Shown here piece after piece: positions 8,641-24,400 of a stretch of 64,000 nucleotides of DNA. The stretch is from Bugulina stolonifera (Eukaryota; Bryozoa; Gymnolaemata; Cheilostomatida; Bugulidae). The notes under the pieces were generated by a model. That model did not search any database, was not told the DNA's origin, and saw only the letters and a list, made by a program, of their open reading frames with translations. Each line of letters opens with the position of its first letter. Position 1 is the first letter of the stretch. The DNA is taken from assembly GCA_935421135.1 (NCBI GenBank), contig OW285187.1, forward strand, positions 17,980,429 through 18,044,428, given 5' to 3'. Position numbers and translations under genes: made by a program.

Positions 8641-11600
8641 CTACAAAAAAAACAGTTCACATAACACAGTTCATGCAGATATGAATTAGTGTATTAGATG
8701 ATACAGTAGTATGATAGCAATGTAAGTTAAATATTGCAGTTCCACAAGGTGAGACAGGTAGTAGTAGTTAGTATACAAATGAATGGGGCCGGCAGCTGTG
8801 AACAAGAAGACATGTAAAAATATTAGTAAAATGCATGTTTACCTTGTATCTTGAGGAGTCAACAGAATAAACTGGTGCTGTGGATTCTCTTTAGCAAACT
8901 CTGTTAGCATCTTAATTGAGACTTTTCTGTTTACCATGTCCTGAAACAATACAGTGTATTATATACATGTCACACTCAACAGTGATCTTTATACGTTACT
9001 ATAACTAGAATAAACAATTTACCATACACAATGTATATGTACAACTTCAACTTCCATAACTAGCTGTCATCCACTTGACCATGGCTTTTCATGGTGATTA
9101 ACCCTGGCACAGAGCATGGAAGTGGAGAACCAGGCTTCTTAGAGTTAGCTGTATTGGGGCTAGCAAGGTGGCACTCAGTCGTGAGTCGAACTAAACTGGG
9201 CACTGGGCACTGGATAAGAACTTGTCGGTTACACTGGCATGTAATTACAGAGAAGCATGTTACGCTGGGAAGTGAACTACACTAGAATCCCTCCCCTTTA
9301 TAGTAAAGCAATAAAATGTGTGGTGAGTTTAGCAGGCAATTTGTATGGTATGCTTGACATGACAGCCTTCTTCAAAATATAGATAGTTTTTAAACCATTT
9401 AGAATTAGATTGTCTGATTTATCCTTGTAATGATTAGAGTATGATATGTACATTATGTAGGTTGGGTATACAGTGCATGGAAGCGCAGGGTAGTGTACAA
9501 TAGTGCATAGTGTAGTGTAGTGCAGTGCAAAGCAATGTCTAGTACAGTGTACACTATACACTACAATACTTACAAAGATGTACTGCAGTGTATTATGGTG
9601 TGTACTAGTAGCACACAGTGTAGTGTATAGTGCAGTGTAGTGTAGTGTAATAGTGCAGTGTAGTGTGATGCATAGTGTATTGTAGTGTGGTGTATTATAG
9701 TGCATTGTATACAGTAGATGGTGTATGGTGTAGTGTATGGTATACTATAGAGCATTGCGCACTGTAGTGATAGTGTTCTGTTGCGTATCGTGTACTGTAA
9801 GCCGAGTGTAGCTTATAGAGTGGAGTGGAAGATACTCACCATAAACACATCAAATTCATCCATACATCTGAAAGGAGAGTCTATAGATTCCCAGAGTGAC
9901 ATCATAAAGCAGAGAGTACTAAAACTCTTTTCTCCACCAGACAATCCCTTCAGATCTTTACTAGACTCCTTTAAACTGGTAGAAGAGCTTTGTGGGTACA
10001 CCTACCACATACATATCTACATGTACATACCCATCATAGAAGATCTCCTAGACCCGTGATTCATACATGTTACAATGCTGCCGGTCAGGATCTCAGCTCC
10101 GGGTGGCGCTAGGACCTTGGGACTAGATCTACCGACATCGCTGCTGGGGTGGGTCCGTAGCATTAGGCCCTCAACCCTTACCCAAGACGGGGTGGGTACC
10201 TGGCCCACCCCACCCGACACATTGGTGTTGGAACTCGGGCTATTTACTTGGAGTTGTCTTCTTAATGCAGGGGAGCACAACTCCTCATGGGGTCATTATA
10301 ACATGCCTGTGCCACCAGAGGTCCTGTACATGCGTGACCACAGTACATGAACACAAGCCATAATTACGTGCAAGCCAAGTGAGCAACTAATGCAGTGAGA
10401 CTTGCGTCGCAGACCAAGCACGAAGTGCTTGTATCTACAATGTACATACCTACCATATACATATGTGCATGTACGTACCTACCATATACATTGTACATAT
10501 CTACATGTACATACCTACCATATATATATCTACATGTACATACCCACCATATACATAACTACAATGCACATACCTACTATATACATATCTACATGTACAT
10601 CATCATATATAAAAAGACGAAACGGTCCGCGGTCAGCCATCCTCCATCAGATTTGGGGTCGGGGTTTGGGACAATTTATATATGTCACAATGCTGCTGGT
10701 CAGAACCTCGACTCTGGGTGGTGCTAGGACCTTGGGACTAGGTCTCCCGGCATCGCTGCCGGGGTGGGTCTCCAGCCTTAGGCACTTGGATCTGACCCAA
10801 GGTGGGGAGGGTACTCAACCCATCCCACCCGCCGGATGGGTGTTGGAACTTGGGCTATGCCGGCATTGATTATTCTCCTGGACCTGTTATTCATACATGT
10901 TGCAATGCTGCCAGTGAGGATCTCGGCTCCGGTTGGTGCTAGGACCTTGGGACCGGGTCCCCTGACATCGCTGCCGGGGTGGGTCCGTACCCTTAGGCCC
11001 TCAACCACGACCCAGGGTAGAGTGGGTACCTGGCCCACTCCACCCACTATATTGGTGTTGGAACTCAAGCTATGTTTTTTGGAGTTGTCTCTCTAATGCA
11101 AGGAAAGACAACTCCTCACGAGGTCACTGTAACATGTCTGCACCAACAGAGATCATAAACATGCATGACCACAGTACATGAACACAAGCCATCATTTCAT
11201 GCGAACGAAGGGAGTAAATTTTGCAGTGAAATTTGTGTCGCAGACCAAGCACGAAGTGCTTGTATATAAAAAGACAAAACGGTACTTAACCCACCCCACC
11301 GGCCGGAGGGGTGTTGGAACTTGGGCTATGTCGGCATTGATTATTCTCCTGGACCTGTTATTCATATATGTTGCAATGCTGCCGGTATGGATCTCGGCTC
11401 CAGGTGGTGCTAGGACCTTGGGACCGGATCCTTCGACATCGCTGCCGGTTGGTCTGTAGCCTTAGGCCTTCAACCATGACCCAAGGTGGGGTGGGTACCC
11501 GGCCCACCCCACCCACTATACTGGTGTTGGAGTTCAAGCTATGTACTCGGAGTTGTCTCCCTAATGCAAGGAAACAACTCCTCATGTGGTCACTGTGACA

Positions 11601-12426
11601 TGTCTGCACCAACAGAGATCATACACATGCATGACCACAGTACATGAACACAAGCCATCATTTCATGCGAATGAAGCGAGCAAATTGTTCAGTGAAACTT
11701 GCGTCGCAGACCAAGCACGAAGTGCTTGTACCCACCATTTACACACCTACATGTGCATATGCGTCATACAATGTACATATCATATACATATCTACATGTA
11801 CATACATGCACTATGCACATACATTAAATCATAATATATACCATGTCTCTACATTAGATGACATATTATAACATGCATATACAGGTACATTCATTACCCT
11901 AATATCGAGAGAATAGCGGTCAAAGTCAAACTCCAGCTTCCCATCATAGTTACGTTGATGTAGGAGTGTAGTGAAGTATATTTTAGCGGTGTGAGCCTGA
12001 TTAGTGGTTATAGTGAACAGGTTACGGCGACGTACTGCCAGTGAAGAAGTCATCATCTGTAAACAGCAATGCATATATTCACGTTATTGTATCACTATTT
12101 ATAATTAAAATACTAACCCACACTAACATTTTTCAACAAGTACATGTGTATTAAACTGCTGCCATCTAATGTAAATATTACACTAAACATATGTACAATG
12201 TACAAGTACATGTATATGCACAGAAAGCAGAATATCTATGATGGTAAAGTATGTACCTTCTTGTAGAGCAGACACTGTTGAACCTGTAACTTTGCCGTCT
12301 CATATGTAACAGTGCGTGAGTTTAGCAGAGCACGTATTTCATCTGCATCGCCTCTCCTAAACATGCAGTGAGATGATATCGATAATTAATGCACATATGC
12401 ATGTCCATAATACACACACACACGCG

Positions 12427-12464
<38 letters not shown>

Positions 12465-15400
12465 TTATAGAATACTGATAAACACATAGGGATATGTACA
12501 TAATTATGTGATGTGACATCATTGCTGACAATAATTAGAATTTTCCCTCTCACTTCATCTAAATATGCTTTAACAGTCTCGTCAGAATATGCACTTGTAT
12601 CACATACTTTTGCATAAGCACACCCATGCACCATTTAGTACTATACATGGATAGAATATGTGAAATAATATAACAACACTTTATATGCTGTTTACTACTG
12701 TAAATGACTAGACATATATTTACACTCACAACTGTTGTTCTTTACGCAGCTGCGCTTTAATCTTTTTGATCTCAGCTTGTATGCTCTCCTTATTCTTGGT
12801 CACCTTCACTCTCTGTGATATCTGTGACGCTACTTCTACACCTTTCTAATGAACAGACAGATAGCCAGACAGACATCATAACAGTGCATTTATCAAGATA
12901 TACACTACTACACAGTCAATAGTGGATCTTCTATTCTAAAAGGGAAAATTTTTAGTGTTTTGGTCATATTTATATTATGCCATCCTTTCTTGTATAGACA
13001 GTTACTCATGTATACTAGCAAAGTTTTTTTGTAGGATGGAAAGCTGGTGTAGCGGTTAATTTGTCTATCCACTGTGCCAGTCAGGGGTGTGGAAACAGGC
13101 CTATGAGTGCTCATAAAGATTCCCTTGCAAAATAAATATAAAAATTGTTAAAGCGCACTGGTTCAGAACTGGCTCTCTCCCTCTACTTACCTCAACCTGA
13201 TCTTTCAAAAACCGATCTAGCATCTCTTTCTCTTTCTTTATTTTATCATCAAGCTTTTTCAGCTCTACACTATAATGAGCATACTCATTATTGGCCTTGT
13301 CTATCTTCTCATCAGCCATGCTTAGCTCCCCCTAGAAATAATTGCAACTAATACACAGAGTGAAAGATAAAATATAATCAGACCAAATATATTTATTAGA
13401 CTATATCTTCAGCTTTGTTTTACAATGCACTCTTTCTAACGTACATTTACATTATATACTAGTAATGCAAACCTTAAGTGGGTCAATACTTGTGTTAATA
13501 GAACGGATCTTAGAAGCAACATCTGCCAACTCCTTTTCCACCTTCTGTTCTTCAGTTTTACTCTCACTGTATCTCTCTCTTGCTGTTTCAAGATTGGCCT
13601 TAAGTAGTGCTATTTCTCCATCTAAGTGACTGACATCGCTTATCAGAGCCTCAACATCACCTGCAGCTTCCTCCTCTACCAGCTGGGTATTAAGTACTTC
13701 CATATCCTGTATGGTGACCAGAGGATTACATGTATTTCTAATTTAGAGTTCAGGATGAGAGTATCAAGTGGAGTATAGAGTATCTAGTATGAGTACATAG
13801 TGTTTAGATTGATTGGAGAGTATCCAGTGTGAGTACAGAGTATCTAGTATAAGTACAGAGTATCTAGTGTGAGTATGGAGTATCTAGTGCGAGTATAGAG
13901 TAGTTGTGTGAGTATGGAGTATCTAGTGTGAGTACACAGTATTTAGTATGAGTATAGAGTATCTAGAGTGAGTAGCCTAGAGAATGTCTAGTGGCTGAGG
14001 AATCAGCTTACTGAGAAACTATGTTACATTCAAGTAAAGGTGACTTTTCTTAGGTTGTGACTACCAGCAAAGAATAGCTATTAAACTCTTATTTAAATGA
14101 CAACTCAAGTCTCTAAATGGCTTGTAGCAGCACTACATGTAATTTGGTACCTTTCGAGTAAAATCATATTGAGAACATTTTGCAATTTCCAGCACAGCAT
14201 CATTGTATCTTTCATTATGGCTTCAGAGAAGTAGTCTTCAAGCCATGGCTTCTCTCTATTATAGACATGTACATGTACATGTACATGTAGAAGTCCATCA
14301 GAGTTGTAAACAAAGTTAACTGCTAGCATCCAGTCACCAGACCCATTAGCAATGTCAATAGCCTAACTTTGTTTTCCTTGTATTAAGTGGCAAAAAAGTG
14401 TTAGTTCAAAAAGGGAATAATATTGTTAGGAGCTCACAGTATTAATCTTTCGTATTTGCTTTTCATAACCACTGATTTCACTCTTCAACTTGATATGTCT
14501 TTGATGGTGCGATTGAATCTGAAGAGTTAATTGATCAACTTTTTTCTTTGCCTCTGAGAGGTCCTTGCTAACTTGCCGAAGAGCTTCACTTTCAATCCTA
14601 AATTATAGAACAGATGCTAATAAAAATATATTGTTTGCTGGGTTTTAGTGTTGACCATTCAAATTGCAAACTGATATATGGACATACATTGATGAGGAAG
14701 TGCATAGCATGTATATAGTGAATGCCTGATTGTAAACAGTTATATTCTACCTGATGTCTTCTTCAACATTGGCACTAAGAAAGCTTGGTCGGTGAGCATG
14801 GTTAGCAAACACTCTATCTGGTTTAGGCAATATCTCATCTCCTTTTTCATCATAACACTGCAAATATTACGCCAATGGACTTACTTTCAGACAAACACCC
14901 ATAAACAATGCAGTTAGCACAATGTTGTTAAGAATATCACATCTACAATGCTTGATGAACATGTAGTCTTACTTTATACACATGCATCATATGAGCTATT
15001 ACAATGTATATGAAATCTATTATACTTGACATGACGTATTACGACTGTAGGCCCTACATTATACATGCAACAAACACTACATCTATTAAATAGTGATTAG
15101 TTTTTACTCGTGCTGCACGGTGTTTCAGTATTATTCAGTTTTTCAGTTTTTTCTTTTTTGGTTCAAAAACTGCGAAAATTTAAAATGCAACCGATACCGA
15201 ATGCAGCGGTTTAGTACGGTTCAAACCGCACCTGACCCCTTAGCGCACTTACGAAAATGGCTGGTGTTACGAACACGTGAATTCATGTTATGCTTCTTTC
15301 AATCTTTATAATTCAATGTCATCCTTGGAATACAGACTTAGCTGCAGCCATCATTGTAACCCAGTAATGACTTAATTTGGTTTCACTCAATTCTAGTAGT

Positions 15401-18400
15401 TACACTTACATATTATTATAAACAATTAGTATTTAATAATTGCGATTTATTACAGAAAATAAAAAATGGCTGCCATTACTGGTAAACATAGAGTGTGACA
15501 ACTCCCAAAATTGAGTATTCAGTTCTTGGTTCGATTCGGTGTTTTTTCCTGAATTTAAAAAACTGAATTAAACCGAGGGGTAGAAGACAACTTTGGTATC
15601 ATTCAGTTTTTTTGAAAAATCAGCAAAAAAACTGAATGGATATGCAAATCCAAACTGCTCAGCACTACTTTTTACTTACCACATTACTATTTCTTGGTCG
15701 ATTCTTAAACATCAAAGCTCTTGCTGCTTCACCATTGAGCACAAGTACAATATTATGCATTGATATCTAGAGAAACAATGTCATATAGTCAAGTACAACT
15801 ACAACACATATTATAAACTCGCTATGTACATGTAGCTATTCACAGGTTATATCTACATGTATATGTACGCACATGAATTCATATTGATTGAAGTTTTAAA
15901 TGTGCATAGTACGGTAGTAAGGAAGCGTGTTCATAATCACTGGCACAACACACCCTATGACCTTATAGTGACATTCTAACCTACACTGTCAGTACCTTCC
16001 AACATAGTGATAGCTGACCGTAACTACACTGTATAACTAACCTGGTCAATGAGACAGTTGAAGACGACATTACTGTCTATAATAAGCTGGTCCATGAGAG
16101 TAGGGTAATTGGTCTGAGCTCGGTCACTCTGCACGTCGTACCTCTGCTCAGTGAAGGCACCAACCAGCACCTCCGGTGACCTCTCCTGGTGCTCCTCACA
16201 TATTCTCTTCTTAATTTGGTTTAGTAAGTTTGCATCAGATTTGTGGTTCACATAAAAGGCTGACATCAGTGACTTGGCTATTGAAAGAAATTTCTAATCC
16301 ATATAAAGTTGTATCAGACATATACATATGCCTACATGTACAACATTGTATACTAGTCATTTGTTGTGCATATGTAATTAAGTTCTATGTTTACAGCGTC
16401 TAAGCTTATAGACTTCGCTTATAATATGCACACCAAATGCTTACACGCTTACACAGTGTGTAAGCATATAGACTTCGCTTCAAAGAATTACCTATGCTTA
16501 GCTTATACATGTAGAATAGACTCAGCATGTTATTGTTAAACATCAGATAGAACAACTACATATGTATCCCACTGCCACATATTATATATAATAAGTAATA
16601 GTAATGCCGATTACAAGTACGAGTTGGAACACCAAATACTCACTAATAGCTCTCTCTGCTCCGAGTGCATATCTCATATCTTTTATATTAATGTGGGCAC
16701 CCAGTGGACCCACTGGTTTCTTTGTAAACCTTTGAGCTCGGTGAAGCTTATCTATCTCCTCAAGCAATGCTGGCATATACTTGCCAAATCTCATTGTTTT
16801 ATTGTTTCGAGATTTTTCCAGCTGACCGATCTTATTCTGCTTATCCTTCTTTATACGTTCAAGATCACCAACATTAGACCTGCAAATGAGACATTATTAT
16901 AACCACGACTCTAATTACAATTGCGCAGAGCCTACATTTACGGGTACATATACATGTAGTCTTCAATCAAGTAGAGTATACTCTGACACCAGAAGAATGA
17001 GGAAGGACATAGTAATGTACCCTTAGAAAACACCTCCAAGTTCATTAATTGCTTAATGTATATGTGGTAGTGAATAAGCAAACACTGCTTTATTATAATG
17101 CATTATATTTTAATCATATCCTAAGATGTACATGTAATTTTACCACTGCTACCAAGCCACTTTTGTAAAATGGTTGACACAGTTACTTGCATAATTATGT
17201 ACAAGGTATATTGTTGTGCAGCATTAATCACAAGAAACTTACGCATGCTCAATCTTCTCCTCTCTAAGAGAGGTCAATGAACGTGTGGCATCACTCATCT
17301 CACGCTTGCTATCGGCCAGTTTACTCTCCAGATCACGTAACTTGTTCGTCAGCCTCCCAGCCTTCTCATCTCTCTCTTTTACCAGTGCAGACCGATCACT
17401 CTGTGAGCTGCATGTTCATTAAAAGGAACAATTATGAAGAAATAAATAAGAAAATACCATTGATGGAGGCCCACATATGCAACAGCACTGCATCTAGTCA
17501 AGCCACTGGGTCATATTCATATTTATTCATTTAATCAAATGAGTAAAAGAAAGTAAAGACCAAACAGTCATGCATTCAACAAGTGATGAAACAGAGTCAC
17601 ACTGAAGGCAGACCTCACCCTCACTGCCATGGTAGATGCAGGTAGTGTGAAGTGAAAAAAACGCATTATGTGTGTGATAAGTGCATTATTTGTGCAGTAT
17701 AAGGGTGCTGAGGATGCATAGAGTGGAATGAATAAGAGCAATAAAATTAATTTTATACATTTTTTACTTGTAATATCAAGGCATTTTAAACAGACAAAGA
17801 GATTGCCATTTACTCATTTAGCAATATTATACATGTATTTATCTATTTATGGGCTAAAAGCATATACAGTGTACATATACATGTATACAGGGATGGGCTA
17901 TCACTACAGATGTGACTCTAAGTTTCTGGCTGCTCATAACTACATTCTTTGTAAGAAAAATATAATAAGCCTACATGTATAGGCTACGTGTAGTTGAGTA
18001 GTACAAACTTGTTCAGCTCATTCACAGGTCTACTTATCTTTAGTTGATCGGTGCTGAAGCTGTTTCTACCAACACTTCCACATAAGGTCTCTATGTATAC
18101 ATGATTCTGTTTACATGTTTACATACCTGGCCTGAAGGTCTGTGATTCTATCTTGCATACTCTGACGATCTTTCTGTTGCTGCAAAAGCTCATGCTGAAC
18201 TTGTTTGACTGCCTCGGCATTAGTTCGACATGGCTGCCTCTTCTGCAACAAACGCCTCTTCAGTTCGGCACGCTGTGGCTCCAGTGATTCCGTCTCACTG
18301 GCAATGCTTTTGATACGCTCTTCTATTTCTCTTTTGCTTTCTTTCCCTTTCTCTATTTTTGTCTAAAAATGTCATAGGTGACATTCATGTCTGATATTGC

Positions 18401-21400
18401 TCAATATAACTAAATAAAGAGGAGAATTAATGCAGGATCTGGTATACATCAAAACATACCTTTGACTTAGTCACACTGGCCTCATATTTTGGGCGTGTTT
18501 TCTCCAACTTGGACAATCGGCAAGACATGGTGTTATGCTGCGCTTCTCGACTCTCCACCTCTGCCCATGCCAACTCACACTCTTTTTCATCCAATTTCTG
18601 ACGAAGTTTGTCAAGTGATTCAAGAGCAGAAGCTTTATCTTGAGCTTGCTTCAGTTCCATCTCCATTGCTGGTAACATCTACAAGTAACATATATTGTAT
18701 AGACACGTGCATGCATGGCCACTTCACCTTCTATTCCGTATGTAAACGTAATACATAAAACTGAAACATTACCTGACAACAATCGCAGTTATAACTAGCC
18801 TACAGCATATCACCGATAAGAGTTCCAATCCTTTTTGTAAAATTAGTACAACAGTGCAAAAGTTGCATTAAATTTAAGATCACATTTTGAAAACCAAATG
18901 TCCTACTTCTAAGACGCGGGCAGACTGTTGCAAAAATTCATCCTCAATGTACAACCCATTTTACATTGGTGATGTAACAGAGTATCTTAACCATTTCAAC
19001 AGCGTGTCCAACATTGGATCAACTTTTACGCTCTCGTACTTGTCAATAGCAATACCCAAATCTATACATGTATGTATATATATACACAAGTATACATGTG
19101 TAACATAGCTATATATATATACTATGTTGTACAATATCTTGGCAGTTGACAAAATATGATAACATAATTATGTCTCATGGCATGTATAAACCACTGCTAC
19201 TTGTAATGTAATGGTGGATTCGAATATTATCAAAGTAACTGGCGTTATGTTGCTCAGTAAACATTGTATTAAAATATTCAGCAACAGCAATACTAATGGT
19301 ACTAAAAAATAATTTATGGCTATGGCCCTGTGTATTTCATTGAAATTAGCTATCTTTGAAAATTGTCTATGAAGTGCACAGAAAATTAAAATGCTATGTT
19401 GTTTATAGAATACCCATCCTGCACATGTACATGTTTTGATCAACTTCTTGGAGTTGTCTGTTCCAGAAAAACTTGGGCAATCTAGCTTGGGTTTCTATAA
19501 TAGTACAGTGATACTTTGCGTGGATCTTGCCATTCAAGAAGTAACAGTTGTGCAACTAAATTTTGCCAGCCATCATTTTGAAAAAGAATGGAAATTTGGT
19601 TTTCAAGTCAAGTGTTAATGTGCTTAAATAACTTCAATTACCTAGAAAAAACAAATACAGCAGAATTTTAACTCATTTTGCCTTATAGAACTGATAATAA
19701 ACACTCAGTGGGGTTTTAGAACTTTCTGCAGAAACGGTAAATAAAGTGAAATAAAATTTAATTCTTCTCTGCGTGCTTTGACCAACTAAAAATAATAAAG
19801 TGCTATAGAACACACTGTGGAATGTATTTGTATAATGGCAAGTGTAATAACTCACAAACATACCAATACATTTGTCCGCATGTGCATTTGTACATGTAGA
19901 ATCACTGTACATTCTACTTTGCAATAAATACCCATGCACATCTATTCACTGGAGGCTAAAAAGAATGTCACCAGATGTCAGAGCTGGGTCCAAGTCATAG
20001 ACTTGACTTGACTTGCCAAGTCAAGTCACAAGTCGACTTGGACTTGCCAACATGTTGACTTGACATGCACATCAATGTGGCTTGACTTGGACTTAGATTC
20101 GGTTTCTGCCAAGTCAATGTGGAGGGTAAAAATTTTGTACAGTGTATAGTCAACATGGAAAAAGTCTCAATTATCTACATATTTATCATTTTTACTTCAT
20201 CAGTGCTACTAGCAGGATTTAGAGTATATCAAGGTTAGCTATGAGGATATACACCAAATGTAACATCTAGGCTGTGTGTACGTGAGACTACACAGTGCAT
20301 AATCACAAGTATACACAGTGAAAGTAGTGTAAGTGCAGTGCAAGTGTGGTGTAAGTAGTGAATACAATGTACAGTGCAATAATTAGTTAATTACTGTAGA
20401 TTGGAATTGCAGGACTGGCCAGTGGACACTCTGTACTGTATCATGTGCTGTTTATATGCTATGTAACACTGCATCACCGTTACTAATATATAATGCTACA
20501 TGACTAGTTTCAACTGTAGTGCCAATATTACTACATTTATTGACCAGTTGCCTTAATTGTATAACATACATGCCCAGCTACACCTTGGATTGGTTTTTCA
20601 TGCGTTGGAATGTCTACTAAAAGAAAGAAGTGATGCTTTGAAAAGTGTAAAATTTTTGAAGTTGTCTCCCACTTGACTTGCATTTTGACTTGCAAGTACA
20701 CAAGTCGACTTGCATGACGGCTGACTTGACTTGAGGCAGCACTGACTTGCCTTGGACTTGACTTTAAAATTTTTGAACTGACTCGACTTGTTGACTTGAA
20801 GTCCGACTTGTACTCAACTCAGCCAAGTCGATTGTACCATGCATACTACAACGTAAAAAGTTACATACTTACTGCTTCCTTTGACCTCAGTGTGTCCATT
20901 GAAGTCTTAAAATCTTTCCGTGCCAAATCATACCCATTTTTCATTTGCTCAAGCTTTGTGGCTTTGATGAAAAACTAAAAATCAGAAAAAGAATATTTAT
21001 ACAATGCAGATGTACATATTATCATACATATACATATTATTACACTACATGTATGCAATGCATGCCAATGTACATTGCATAATTATATACGCACATATAA
21101 TATTACATACATAAAACTACATGTACGTATACATGGTCATACAATAAATGTACACGTTAGTACAAGTGCATACACAAAATAGATAAACATATATCATAAA
21201 ATAGATAACTTTTTACAAAACCTGTAAGCTCTGAAATAGTACTAGTATATACTTAAAAAGTGAAAACACATTACATGAACTCAAAAACGGACAGTATTGG
21301 CCAAAATTACATCCAAAAAAATCTGTCCATCATACAGTCTAAAACATAAGTTTTATCAGCCTCACTCTGGTATACAGGGCTTCGAACTGAAGCCCAGAAG

Positions 21401-24400
21401 AAAAAGACTAGCCAAGGTCACAGGTCGGAAATGGGTAACCAAACAGGGTGAAGGAGGGAGAATGGCAAGTAAAGCTGCATCAAATAGAGTATAAAAAACA
21501 CAATCTTTGTATATGGGCCAAATCATGGGGACTGTCCCAGAGTGGGTTGCAGACCTGACACAGGTTTAATTTTCTTTGCTACCACGTGAAAGAGGACGTT
21601 GAGTTTAGTTTATCTGTAACAGGAAATTTTTTTAACCCTAACGTTGTGGCAATGGGAGCCCTGTGAAAATGGCTCTTTTGGAGTTGTCTCCTCACATTTT
21701 GTCAATTTTTGAATTTTTGCATTTTTCTGCACTGAATATCTCTGAAACCATTTGTTTGATCTCTTTCAAATTTTGTGTGTGTTTTACCCTACCTCTATGG
21801 TATATTATTAATCAACAGTTTAAATCTTAGATAGTTACAAGAGCTTACCATGCGGCAGCAAAGTCATGCAAAAAATGGCATCAGAAGTTGAGGTGGCAGA
21901 TTTTGCCAATATTGGGGACACTAGATTTCAGTTAACCCTGCAACAGAATTATAATATTTTGATTGATTACATTCATGTAACCTTCTTGATCCATGTTATG
22001 ACTAAAAAACAATAAAATTTTCTCAACTTCCTGTTTTACGCGCACTTTTGACAATGGCCGCCAACAAAATTGGTGCTGTGGCAGCGTTTTGGCAGCAAAA
22101 ATGCATCATGACTGCGGTGAAAACTTTAGGTTTAAAACATTTTTCCTATACAATTCACACCTGTAGATTTCATTTCTGCAATAAAAATCAATGCTTTTTC
22201 TGACTCTTTCTACTAGAAAATTAGCATCAAAGTCTCTTCTCATTTAACTCTCATTTACATGCATTTGCATGCTATTCTATATACTGTGGTCCCACTCCAA
22301 TACTAATAACAGTCTCTCTTTTATACCATTCTAGCTCACACATATTCAAATTTTTTACATGGCCACTAGCAACCTCTGATGACAATAATGACAAATGTTG
22401 GGCATTCCCTTTCTAACAGTAAACAACAGTGATAATACACAGAGGTAGCATAACTCACTAAAACAGGGTGACTTCCCTACCATTCCAATGAAAAAACACA
22501 GGAATAGAACTGCACTAGTCATTATTGAGCAACCAGTCTACCTGAACAGTGCACAATCAGTCAGCTACTATGGCATCACGTTCAAATCGATGTAAACTAC
22601 ATCTGATATCAAAGTGTTTTGAATCCAAGTACGTTACTACTGCTGAACGGCAACTAGGCAGCAACGTTGTTGTTCCGGTTAGAATAAATGTTCATGTGGT
22701 CAGCGAACGGTCAGGTATGTAATTAGTGGAAGGTGAAGTTTAATGGACCGTTTATTATGAAGCATGACAGCTTGTTGACATTTTTATGGGTGCGCATTGG
22801 TTTATGAAAATACGGTGCCTTAAGGACCCAATTGCATCAATGTTTTGACGTTGACACCTGAAAAACTTTTAAGGATGAAGAGCAAAGATCTCTCATATTT
22901 TGACATCATTTCTATTAGAACATATTTCTGTGATTTGTAGGTGTTAGCTCAATTCCACCAACTTAATATGCTGCCACCATCTAGCCATTTTCACAACATC
23001 GTACACATCAAACATTCATGTCAATCGTTGCTGCTTTGATCCATTTCAAATGCATGAAACAAAGTCAGGCAGTTCAAAAAACGTTGCCTATGTAACACAA
23101 AAACTCCAAATTGAACTCAGCCAGATTGGTATAGATAGCCATGAAGGAAGAAAGATTTGTCGTAATTGTATCAGGAAATTACGAACTTATTTAGATAATC
23201 CTACAACAGAAACTCCAACATGTACTACAATGGATTCCAACTATCACCCTCAGGATAATCAGGAAATAGAAGAGTCATTGGGATCAATCAATCCATCGCT
23301 CACAGAGTTTGCAACACCAATCAAACCACATAAAGATGCCCGAATGTCCACAGTAAAAAGAAAAGCTTATATAAGTCGAAAGTTAGCTCAGGTTACTGAT
23401 GCAGTAGCTAGCAAGCTGGGGGAAATGACTGGGGTGGAACCCACTCAGAGTGAAGATGATTATGGAAAGTTAATTGAATGAATCAGAGCCAAAATATTAG
23501 TCAGTTCAAGAGCTGATCAGATACGCCTTATAACACTCCTACCACACTGCTGGACAAGAGAGAGAATTATGAACGAATTTCCTGTACTCAGAGAGACAAG
23601 TAAAAGAAGCATGGTAAATACGAAAATGTAAATAAGTATCAGAAGCAGCAGGATGATAGGCACAGCAATGCCCCAATGATACCAGGCACCAGAATGCATC
23701 ACTGCTTCGAACGACAAGAACAATCATTAATAGCACGGAGAACTTCTGATGGTGAAGTATCAATACGTATACTGTACCATGAGATTCCATCTCCGTCATT
23801 CTCATTTGCTGCTGCGCAACCAAACATACCTGCATTCGAGTTCAGTCTCTCAAAATCTGCAAGTGCACATGCTGATGAGGGTTGAATGAAATCCACAGTA
23901 TATAGAATAGCATGCAAATGCATGTAAATGAGAGTTAAATGAGAAGAGACTTTGATGCTAATTTTCTAGTAGAAAAAGTCAGAAAGCATTGATTTTCACT
24001 GCAGAAATGAAATCTACAGGTGTGAATTGTATAGGAAACATGTTTTAAACCTAAAGTTTTCACCGCAGTCATGATGCATTTTTGCTGCCAAAACACTGCC
24101 GCAGCACCGATTTTGTTGGCGGCCATTGTGAAAAGTGTATGTAAAACAGGAAGTTGAGACAAAATTATTGTTTTTTAGTTATAACATGAATCAAGAAGGC
24201 TACATGAATGTAATCAATCAAAATATTATCATTCTGTTGAAGGGTTAACTGAAATCTAGCGTCCCCAATATTGGCAAAATCTGCCACCTCAACTTCTGAT
24301 GCCATTTTTTGCATGACTTTGCTGCCGCATGGTACGCTCCTGTAACTATCTATGCTTTAAACTGTTGACTAATATTATACCATAGAGGTAGGGTAAAACA

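Noticed and set aside
9298..9755. His/Thr/Tyr/Leu-rich open frames on the minus strand
   Set aside because: They are produced by degenerate TAGTG repeats within an SMC6 intron.
10075..11598. Several 75-155-codon frames in the intron 18 array
   Set aside because: They recur on both strands with the repeat unit, have Pro/Gly/Arg-biased composition and no domain.
13035..13110. tRNA-like box A at AGCTGGTGTAGCGG
   Set aside because: There is no convincing box B or cloverleaf downstream. It is mentioned only as a possible relative of the tRNA-like segment at 3803-3892.
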